Shown: positions 1 through 5,640 of the stretch, piece by piece
Numbering within the stretch: position 1 is the first letter of the stretch
Layout: each line of letters starts with the position of its first letter
Source: Spirochaeta sp.
GTDB taxonomy: Bacteria; Spirochaetota; Spirochaetia; DSM-27196; Alkalispirochaetaceae
Direction: 5' to 3'
Assembly: GCA_007117185.1 (NCBI GenBank)
Contig: SKHA01000159.1
Coordinates: forward strand, 1 to 6,701
DNA length: 6,701 nucleotides
Notes under the pieces: generated by a model
What the model was told of the DNA's origin: nothing
Database searches by the model: none
What the model saw: only the letters and a program-made list of their open reading frames with translations
Program-made: the position numbers and the translations under genes

Positions 1-5
1 GGAGG
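1..5 (+). promoter_or_regulatory. Ribosome binding site of the chemoreceptor gene
   Basis: The window opens with GGAGG, a near-perfect Shine-Dalgarno core, five bases before a GTG codon at 11. This spacing supports GTG at 11 as the start. The in-frame ATG at 26 would lie 20 bases from the same motif. The promoter, or any upstream gene of the operon, is outside the window. Confidence 0.8.
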
Positions 6-10
6 CAGAC

Positions 11-1888
11 GTGGCGACAAAGAAAATGACGATCAAGGGACGGATAGTACTGGCTGTGACCGCCGGGATCATCATCCTCAGCGGGATCAACGTGGCTCTG
101 ACTGTGCAGCGTTTCTACCAGCAGATGAACACCACCACAGAAGAACGCTTCAGCGAGATCAAAGAGAGCTTTGACGCCCTGCTGGACGAACAGTTCTCCA
201 GCCTCTCCCTGGTAGTGGAGTCGATTCTCCAGGACGACACCATCGTGGCTGCCTTCGCCGCTCGGGACCGGGCAACCCTTGCCGCTCGGCACGCCCGGCT
301 CTTCGAGCGCATGCTGAACCAGTTCGGCGTGGCCCAGTATCAGTTTCACGTCCCACCGGCAACCAGTTTCTACCGCTTTCACGCCACCGAGGTCTTTGAC
401 GACGATCTGTCAGCGTTCCGAGCCACCGTGGTGGAGACCAACAGGGGTCAACAGCCGGTGGTTGGGCTGGAGGTCGGCCGTGGCGGGCCGGGGGTACGCA
501 TCGTTTATCCCGTGTTCTGGGAAGGTCTGCACCAGGGCAGCGTTGAGGTGGGAGGATCGATCAACGCCATCGTCCGGAGCGTACAAAGCACCTTCAACAT
601 CGAGTACGCCATCGGCATCGACCCGTCAATCTTTGAGCAGGCCGGCCGGCTGGCTGCGGGAACAGACGATATCCTGAACCGCTCGGTGCAGTACTACAAC
701 TTCTCCTCCGACGACGCCCGCGTCGCCGCGGCAGCGGCAGCAGGACCTGGAGAGACGGTCCAGATCGGAACACGAAGCTACGTGATCGACACGGTAGCCC
801 TCTCGGATTACCGGGATCGCCCGGTGGGACACATTCTGGTGATGATCGAGACCACTGCAATGGTCATAGCGATGCAGCGGGACATCATCGCTTCGGCGGT
901 GATCTCGGGCATCCTGATGGGAATCATTCTGGCGGCGGTTGTGCTGATCTCGGTCCGCTCCATGAAGCCCCTGGGCGCGGTAATAGACGTGACACGCCGG
1001 GCAGCCACCGGAGACTACACGATGAAGATTGACCACGCCAGGGAGGACGAAGCGGGGGCGGTCCTCAACGCGGTGGGCAGCATGATCGGTGAGCTCCGCC
1101 GGACTATTCGCACCGTCCGCACCATCTCGGACACAGTGGCAACCGGCAGCGGCGAACTCTCCCAGGCTGCGTCAGCAGTTGCCGACGGGGCCGCTCGGCA
1201 AGCGTCTTCCATCCAGGAGATATCCTCGTCCATGGAGGAGATGGATTCGGTGATCCGACAGACCGCCGACAACTCCCGACACACTGAGGAGATCGCCAAC
1301 GCCTCCGCTGCCAGCGCCGGCGAGGGCGAGCAGGCGTTGAAGGAGACGGTAGAGAACATGCGCGGCATCGCCGACCGGGTGCACGTCATCGACGATATCG
1401 CCCGGAACACCAACCTCCTGGCGTTGAACGCCGCAATCGAGGCAGCCCGGGCGGGGGAGCTGGGTAAGGGATTCGCCGTGGTGGCCGGGGAGATCAGAAA
1501 GCTCGCTGAGCGCAGCCAGAAGGCTGCCGCGGAGATCATGACGATGACCTCCCGCAGCGTCGAGACGGCGGAACACACCGGCAAGCTCTTCGCCGAGCTG
1601 GTTCCGGAGATTCGCCAAACGGCGCAGCTGGTTCAGGAGATCAACTCCGCCGCAGGAGAACAGCAAAGCGGTGTCACCGAGATCACCCGGGCGATCACCG
1701 AGCTGGATCAGGTAATCCAGCGCAACGCCGCCCACGCCGAGGAGCTTTCCAGCACCGCCGAGTCCCTGGCGGACCAGTCCCGGGGTCTGGCCGAGACGGT
1801 AGCAGTCTTCCAACTGGGTGAGAGCGCTGACGATATGGATACCCCTCAGCAGGATGTGTTAGCTTTACCTCGTGGCACAAACAACTGA
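11..1888 (+). CDS. Methyl-accepting chemotaxis protein with dCache_3-like sensor domain
   Basis: This is a 625-residue transmembrane chemoreceptor that would control CheA through CheW at the cytoplasmic membrane. A short basic N-terminus leads into a membrane helix at about residues 11-32. An extracytoplasmic domain fills about 33-290, and a second membrane helix lies at about 291-315. The sensor contains a block at 110-180 (QFHVPPATSFYRFHATEVFD, then DDLSAFR, GLEVGRGGPGVR and a VYPVFW...GSVEVGGS strand pair) that I recognise as dCache_3-like; that family name is from memory. HAMP follows at about 313-366 (P320, DEAG near 346-349). The signalling hairpin is unmistakable: DDIARNTNLLALNAAIEAAR at 461-480, then GKGFAVVAGEIRKLAERS at 485-502. 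It has G where most receptors have D/S (VVAGE). Candidate methylation pairs are Q402/E403 and E577/E578. There is no C-terminal NWETF-type CheR/CheB tether. The stop lies inside the next gene. The GTG start is chosen for its GGAGG. The ligand is unknown; context suggests a purine-breakdown or carbamoyl compound. Confidence 0.95.
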   Translation: MATKKMTIKGRIVLAVTAGIIILSGINVALTVQRFYQQMNTTTEERFSEIKESFDALLDEQFSSLSLVVESILQDDTIVAAFAARDRATLAARHARLFERMLNQFGVAQYQFHVPPATSFYRFHATEVFDDDLSAFRATVVETNRGQQPVVGLEVGRGGPGVRIVYPVFWEGLHQGSVEVGGSINAIVRSVQSTFNIEYAIGIDPSIFEQAGRLAAGTDDILNRSVQYYNFSSDDARVAAAAAAGPGETVQIGTRSYVIDTVALSDYRDRPVGHILVMIETTAMVIAMQRDIIASAVISGILMGIILAAVVLISVRSMKPLGAVIDVTRRAATGDYTMKIDHAREDEAGAVLNAVGSMIGELRRTIRTVRTISDTVATGSGELSQAASAVADGAARQASSIQEISSSMEEMDSVIRQTADNSRHTEEIANASAASAGEGEQALKETVENMRGIADRVHVIDDIARNTNLLALNAAIEAARAGELGKGFAVVAGEIRKLAERSQKAAAEIMTMTSRSVETAEHTGKLFAELVPEIRQTAQLVQEINSAAGEQQSGVTEITRAITELDQVIQRNAAHAEELSSTAESLADQSRGLAETVAVFQLGESADDMDTPQQDVLALPRGTNN

Positions 1889-3152
1889 CCGGGGGACAGT
1901 CCTCCTGGTGGATGACGACCTCACCACCCTCCTGCTGGTAGGTAAGATCTTCGAGTCCGGTGGGTATCAGGTGGTTACCCACAATAGCCCCACCGAGGCC
2001 TGGGCTCACTACCGGGACCAGGCCTGGACGGCGGTGGTCCTGGACTACCACATGCCGGAACTGGACGGGGCCCAGCTTCTGCAAAAAATTCGCAGTATCG
2101 ACAAGCAGACCCCGGTGCTGTTTCTCACCAGCAATGATCAGCTCTCCCTGGCTGTGGAAATGACCCGCAAGGGAGCCGACGACTACATGGTGAAGCCTCC
2201 TGTGGCCGAGGCGCTGCTGCTGCGAATGGATCGGGTCATCGACGCTCGGGAGAACGAACGCCGGATAGAACAGATCCGCCAGGAGCAGGCGCTCCTGGAG
2301 CTGGAGAACAAGAAGCTGATCCGCTGGCGGGAAATGTACGGTACCAAGGACGTGGCCCAGACCCGGCAGATGATTCAGCTGCTCTCCCGCAACATCAATC
2401 AGTCCGGCGGATTCCTCTGGCTGGACCTGCTGCGCAGCGAGATGGAGCGTCCAGCCGAGGGGGACAACCATCTGGTGAGCTCAATGGTGCTGGAAATGGC
2501 GGTCACCGCCGCGGAAGGGCAGAAGCAGATCCTCGAGTACGTCACCTACATCGCCGAGCTGGACACGATGGAGCTGGATCTGCAGTCGGTTCCGGCAGCG
2601 GAGATACACTGTACCCTCGCAGCATTGATCGCTGAACTCCTGACCGAGGTTGGACGGGACTCCCGGGAGATCACCTCCGGCTGCACCGACGACCTCCAGC
2701 CGCCGGCCCGGGAGATGGTCTGTGTGGACACCGTCCTTCTTGGCCACATCATGGAGGAGCTGTTGATCAACGCAATCAAGTTTTCTCCGGAGGGCAGCAG
2801 GATTCTGTACAGCAGCGAGGTGATCCCTGCCCGACTCGGCAGGGTACTGGAGCTGACGGTGCGCAATAACGCCGGCGAAGCCCGGGCACGGGACAACGAG
2901 GGCAAGCCGATTGTGGGGATTCCCTACGATTATGCCGAGCTGGTGTTTGACCTGTTCTACGCAATTGAGAGTTTCCCTGTGGAGATTCCCCGGGAGCGTT
3001 GGCGCTACGGCACGGGTCTCTACATCTGCCGTCGTCTGCTGCAGCGCATGGGCGGTACCGTTACCGCCCGGACGATCCTGGACCATTCCGGGTCGGACAG
3101 CGCCGGACCGACACCCCAGGTGGAGCTGAAGGTACGCCTGCCGCTGCAATGA
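1872..3152 (+). CDS. CheY-like receiver fused to degenerate histidine-kinase-like module
   Basis: This is a 426-residue soluble signalling protein. Residues 8-125 form a complete receiver: acidic cluster D14-D16, phosphoacceptor D58 in VVLDYHMPELDG, T86 and K108 (MVKPP). A charged, probably coiled-coil helix runs at about 120-155. Residues 160-240 resemble the two-helix dimerisation region of kinases, but the LSRNINQSG segment at 171-179 has R173 where an H-box would carry histidine. An HATPase_c-like domain follows: N-box EELLINAIKFSPEG (295-308) and a G2-like RYGTGLYICRRL (378-389). The G1 position reads VRNNAG (330-335) instead of DxGxG, so the usual adenine-contacting Asp seems absent. 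There is no DNA-binding output domain. The GTG start at 1872 overlaps the receptor gene by 17 bases and has no good Shine-Dalgarno. An in-frame TAG at 1860-1862 rules out any earlier start, so translational coupling to the receptor is likely. It may receive phosphate from CheA and act through protein contacts; its own kinase activity is doubtful. Confidence 0.88.
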   Translation: MAQTTDRGTVLLVDDDLTTLLLVGKIFESGGYQVVTHNSPTEAWAHYRDQAWTAVVLDYHMPELDGAQLLQKIRSIDKQTPVLFLTSNDQLSLAVEMTRKGADDYMVKPPVAEALLLRMDRVIDARENERRIEQIRQEQALLELENKKLIRWREMYGTKDVAQTRQMIQLLSRNINQSGGFLWLDLLRSEMERPAEGDNHLVSSMVLEMAVTAAEGQKQILEYVTYIAELDTMELDLQSVPAAEIHCTLAALIAELLTEVGRDSREITSGCTDDLQPPAREMVCVDTVLLGHIMEELLINAIKFSPEGSRILYSSEVIPARLGRVLELTVRNNAGEARARDNEGKPIVGIPYDYAELVFDLFYAIESFPVEIPRERWRYGTGLYICRRLLQRMGGTVTARTILDHSGSDSAGPTPQVELKVRLPLQ

Positions 3153-4069
3153 ACGGTTCGGGATATATCGGCGGGATGGTTCCTCCGGGGTTTGACGGCA
3201 CTGTTGCCAGTATTCACCCACGGCGGGCGGGGCAGGTTACCAATGTGCTGGTACAGGACGGGCTTGGACCGTATTTTGTCTCCCTGATCAGCGACCGGGA
3301 GGACCTCACCGCCGGAGCAATTATGGTCTCCACCAGGGTATCCCCCGGGGAGCCAGTCGTGCGCAGGGGAGAGACCCTGTTTCTCCCGGATCGACAGGTA
3401 TCCCTGCAGCATCTTGAAGTCTGGGACGGGCGCCCCCGACTGACCTCCCGGGAGGCATCGCGGATCATCGCGCCGGAATTGGTGACGGCACTGTACCGAA
3501 CCCTTGAGGAGAGGACGGTGTTTCACCGCGGAATGGCCCTGCTGTTGCACCCCTGCCCCGGCGACCCAGCTCTCCGGGAGCCCTGGCTGGAACGCTCCCG
3601 CCGGATCGTCTCAGCAGGGGTCAACACCCTTCCCGTGGATCTGATCGGGCTGGGGCCGGGATTCACCCCCGCAGGAGACGATTTTCTCACCGGAGTGCTC
3701 CTGGCACACCGACTCACCGCAACTGCAAAGGGGGGGGGCGCCGGCATCGACGCCGACACAGCGGGCATAACCGCACCGGAGGTCGATGTGGTACGGGCAC
3801 GGCTGCGCACCACCACCGCCGGTGGAGCTACCATCCTGCGTCACGCCCTTTCCGGCTCCTTCCCGTTTTACCTGATCAAAATATGTGGTATACTTACAGA
3901 TCCCGATACAGACCAGTCTGAGAAGACGCATCGGGCCTGTAGAATCGCCGCTGAGCACGGTCACAGTTCCGGCATTGATTCACTTACAGGCCTGTTGTGG
4001 TGTCTTTCGGGTGGAGACACGTCGGTGTTTCCGACGACGTTAGACGACGGGAAGAGAGGACAACTTTGA
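3149..4069 (+). CDS. allH: DUF2877 protein, AllH/YlbF-like (oxamate carbamoyltransferase component)
   Basis: This 306-residue cytoplasmic protein belongs to the DUF2877 family. The diagnostic glycine-rich block GLGPGFTPAGDDFLTG is at residues 167-182. It is followed by a TTTAGGATILRHALSGSF segment at 221-238 and GHSSGIDSLTGLL at 271-283, the usual order for the family. In E. coli the homologue (ylbF, renamed allH) is needed with allF and allG for oxamate carbamoyltransferase; its individual catalytic role is not clear to me. The start is taken as ATG at 3149, which overlaps the preceding stop as ATGA. The frame is open further upstream to 2999, but that would run through the conserved C-terminus of the receiver gene and gives non-family sequence. 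There is no strong Shine-Dalgarno, so coupling to the upstream gene is likely; the ATG at 3176 is a weaker alternative. A variable, Gly/Ala/Asp-rich stretch at about 191-210 is partly encoded by a G9 run. It is slightly longer than the roughly 270-residue E. coli protein. Confidence 0.85.
   Translation: MNGSGYIGGMVPPGFDGTVASIHPRRAGQVTNVLVQDGLGPYFVSLISDREDLTAGAIMVSTRVSPGEPVVRRGETLFLPDRQVSLQHLEVWDGRPRLTSREASRIIAPELVTALYRTLEERTVFHRGMALLLHPCPGDPALREPWLERSRRIVSAGVNTLPVDLIGLGPGFTPAGDDFLTGVLLAHRLTATAKGGGAGIDADTAGITAPEVDVVRARLRTTTAGGATILRHALSGSFPFYLIKICGILTDPDTDQSEKTHRACRIAAEHGHSSGIDSLTGLLWCLSGGDTSVFPTTLDDGKRGQL
3730..3738 (+). repeat. G9 homopolymer inside allH
   Basis: Nine consecutive G bases span codons 194-197 of the DUF2877 gene (Lys-Gly-Gly-Gly), in a poorly conserved stretch between the GFTPAGDDFLTG motif and the C-terminal motifs. 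The reading frame is intact at nine. Loss or gain of one base would shift the frame and remove the C-terminal third. Such runs are known slippage sites for phase variation and are also common sites of sequencing or assembly error. Confidence 0.9.
3867..3894 (+). promoter_or_regulatory. Possible internal sigma70-type promoter ahead of fdrA
   Basis: A local AT-rich island within allH carries an extended -10 element, TGGTATACT at 3886-3894. TATACT differs from TATAAT by one base and has TG one base upstream. A weak -35-like TTTACC lies at 3867-3872 with a 16-base spacer. Transcription would start near 3900-3903, about 165 bases before fdrA. It stands out against the GC-rich surroundings. It also lies in codons for a hydrophobic segment (FYLIKICGIL), so the AT bias may be protein-driven. 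Confidence 0.3.
4054..4060 (+). promoter_or_regulatory. Ribosome binding site deciding the TTG start of fdrA
   Basis: GAGAGGA lies five bases before TTG at 4066. It selects this codon over the in-frame GTG at 3997, which has no comparable motif and would add 23 residues unlike the family N-terminus. The protein then begins MKRLIVRKDSYYDSVFLM, as expected for FdrA. Confidence 0.75.
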
Positions 4070-5622
4070 AACGACTGATAGTACGCAAAGATTCCTATTA
4101 CGACTCGGTGTTCCTGATGCTGATCAGCACCGATGTCCGCAAGGTGGAGGGTGTAACCCGGGCAGAGGTTGCAATGGGGACGGAGATGAACCTTGACCTC
4201 CTGAAAGACATGGGTCTTTCCGGTCCGGAGCTGGACGGGGCGGGAGCGAACGACCTGATCATCGCCCTGGACGTAAAGGACGCCGCCACCGCTGACGCCG
4301 CCGAGGCAAAGGTGACGGAACTGCTGAAGAAGAAATCTTCCGCCGCTGCGGACACCTACCGGCACAGCAGCACCGCTGCCGCTTACGACGCTGAACCGGA
4401 GAGTAACATGGTTCTCATCTCCGTTCCGGGGCAGTTCGCCCCCCGGGAGGTGCGTCGGGCGCTGATGGCGGACAAACACGTGATGATCTTCTCGGACAAC
4501 GTCTCGCTGGAAGACGAGATCGAGCTGAAGGAGCTTGCCCGCAAGCGGGGACTGCTCCTGATGGGGCCGGACTGCGGTACGGCGATCATCAACGGCAAAC
4601 CGTTGTGTTTCGCCAATCTGGTGCAACAGGGTTCAATCGGCGTGGTATCTGCCTCCGGTACGGGCCTGCAGGAGGTCACCTGCGCGATCAGCAACGGCGG
4701 CGGCGGTATCACCCAGGCGATCGGCACCGGCGGCCGGGACCTGAAGAGCGAGAAGGTGGGTGGGTCCACCACCCTGATGGCCATTGACGCCCTGGCAGCT
4801 GACGAGAACACCAGGGTGATCGTGGTCATCTCCAAACCACCGGCACCGTCAGTTGCGGAAAAGGTGGTCACTGCGCTGAAGAAAGCGGGGAAACCGGCGG
4901 TGATTCACCTCATCGGGATGGAAAAGCGCCCCGTCGAGGGAAACCTCCACTACGCGGGCAACCTCGAAGAAGCGGCGCGGATGGCTCTGGCGGCGGCGGC
5001 GGGCAAGCCCTACCAGTCCCGACAGTTCGACCTCTCTGATGATGAGGTTGAGCGGATCGTGGATCGGGAAACCGCGTCGGTCTCGTCCAACCAGAAGTAC
5101 CTCCGGGGGTACTACACCGGCGGCACCCTCACCGACGAGGCGGTGTTCCTGCTGAACGAGGAACTGGGCGGGATCTACTCTTTCGACCCGGCAGACCCGG
5201 CGTTCAAGCTGGAGGACCCCCAGGTCTCCCGGAAACACACCATCGTCGACCTGGGGGAGGACGTCTTCACCGTAGGGCGCCCCCACCCGATGATCGAACC
5301 CTCCACCAGAACGGAGCGGATGGAGCGTGAGGCGGATGACGCTGGAATAGCGGTAGTCCTGCTGGATTGCGTAATCGGATACGGGAGCCACCCCGACCCG
5401 GCAGGAGCGATGGCTCCGGCGATCCGGGCAATGAAGAGCGCTGCGGAAAAGCGCGGCGGGTATCTGATCGTCCTGGCCAGCGTGACCGGCACAGAGGGGG
5501 ACTTCCAGAACAAGAGCGGCCAGATACGCACCCTGACCGATGCGGGCGCGGTGGTCATGCCCTCCAACTATCAGGCGGTGGCGCTGGCCAAACGGGTGAT
5601 GGCCCGGCTGAATGCACGGTAA
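4066..5622 (+). CDS. fdrA: FdrA/AllF, acyl-CoA synthetase-like oxamate carbamoyltransferase subunit
   Basis: This is a 518-residue cytoplasmic protein of the FdrA family, whose fold is related to succinyl-CoA synthetase alpha subunit / NDP-forming acyl-CoA synthetases. The N-terminus (to about 90) is the FdrA-specific part: IVRKDSYYDSVFLM, then TRAEVAMGTEMNLDLL. An Ala/Ser-rich linker follows at about 91-110. A Rossmann-like CoA-binding-type domain then appears: VLISVPGQFAPREV at 117-130, LMGPDCGTAIINGKPL at 165-180, GSIGVVSASGTGLQEV at 189-204 and AIGTGGRDLKSEKVGGST at 218-235. The C-terminal ligase-like domain carries VLLDCVIGYGSHPDPAGAMA at 431-450 and ends near VMPSNYQAV. Histidine H295 in LHYAGNLEEAA sits about where succinyl-CoA synthetase has its phospho-His GHAGA loop (by-eye alignment). 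In E. coli, allF(fdrA), allG and allH together have been assigned oxamate carbamoyltransferase. The TTG start overlaps the allH stop by four bases (TTGA). FdrA was first named as a suppressor of dominant-negative ftsH alleles. Length is close to the roughly 555-residue E. coli protein. Confidence 0.92.
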   Translation: MKRLIVRKDSYYDSVFLMLISTDVRKVEGVTRAEVAMGTEMNLDLLKDMGLSGPELDGAGANDLIIALDVKDAATADAAEAKVTELLKKKSSAAADTYRHSSTAAAYDAEPESNMVLISVPGQFAPREVRRALMADKHVMIFSDNVSLEDEIELKELARKRGLLLMGPDCGTAIINGKPLCFANLVQQGSIGVVSASGTGLQEVTCAISNGGGGITQAIGTGGRDLKSEKVGGSTTLMAIDALAADENTRVIVVISKPPAPSVAEKVVTALKKAGKPAVIHLIGMEKRPVEGNLHYAGNLEEAARMALAAAAGKPYQSRQFDLSDDEVERIVDRETASVSSNQKYLRGYYTGGTLTDEAVFLLNEELGGIYSFDPADPAFKLEDPQVSRKHTIVDLGEDVFTVGRPHPMIEPSTRTERMEREADDAGIAVVLLDCVIGYGSHPDPAGAMAPAIRAMKSAAEKRGGYLIVLASVTGTEGDFQNKSGQIRTLTDAGAVVMPSNYQAVALAKRVMARLNAR

Positions 5623-5626
5623 TACT

Positions 5627-5632
5627 GAGGAG
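5627..5632 (+). promoter_or_regulatory. Ribosome binding site of allG
   Basis: GAGGAG lies eight bases before ATG at 5641, within the 18-base gap after the fdrA stop (TAA at 5620-5622). This gap is the only non-overlapping junction in the operon, and it leaves no room for a terminator or promoter. Confidence 0.8.
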
Positions 5633-5640
5633 CACAATAG

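Noticed and set aside
725..746. Short GC-rich repeat-like stretch of GCN codons in the receptor gene
   Set aside because: It encodes an alanine run in the sensor domain with mixed codons. It is too short and irregular to be a slippage or mobile repeat.
1172..2471. Overlapping - strand open frames under the receptor and receiver genes (213 and 258 codons)
   Set aside because: They mirror the codon pattern of strongly supported + strand genes, including the conserved MCP hairpin, and show no domain or convincing start signals.
2999..3148. Upstream extension of the DUF2877 gene (50 extra codons)
   Set aside because: The added residues are Arg/Pro/His-rich, overlap the conserved C-terminus of the HATPase-like domain and do not resemble the family. 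ATG at 3149 gives a clean 4-base ATGA overlap.
1888..3152. Interpretation as a standard hybrid histidine kinase or a DNA-binding response regulator
   Set aside because: There is no helix-turn-helix output domain after the receiver, and the kinase-like part lacks a recognisable H-box histidine and a DxGxG motif, so neither label fits without reservation.
3997..4065. GTG at 3997 as the fdrA start
   Set aside because: It has no Shine-Dalgarno and would add 23 non-family residues. TTG at 4066 has GAGAGGA at the right spacing and yields the expected MKRLIVRKDSYYDS beginning.
5623..5640. Possible terminator or promoter between fdrA and allG
   Set aside because: The gap is 18 bases and is largely occupied by the GAGGAG ribosome binding site. 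There is no inverted repeat or T-tract.
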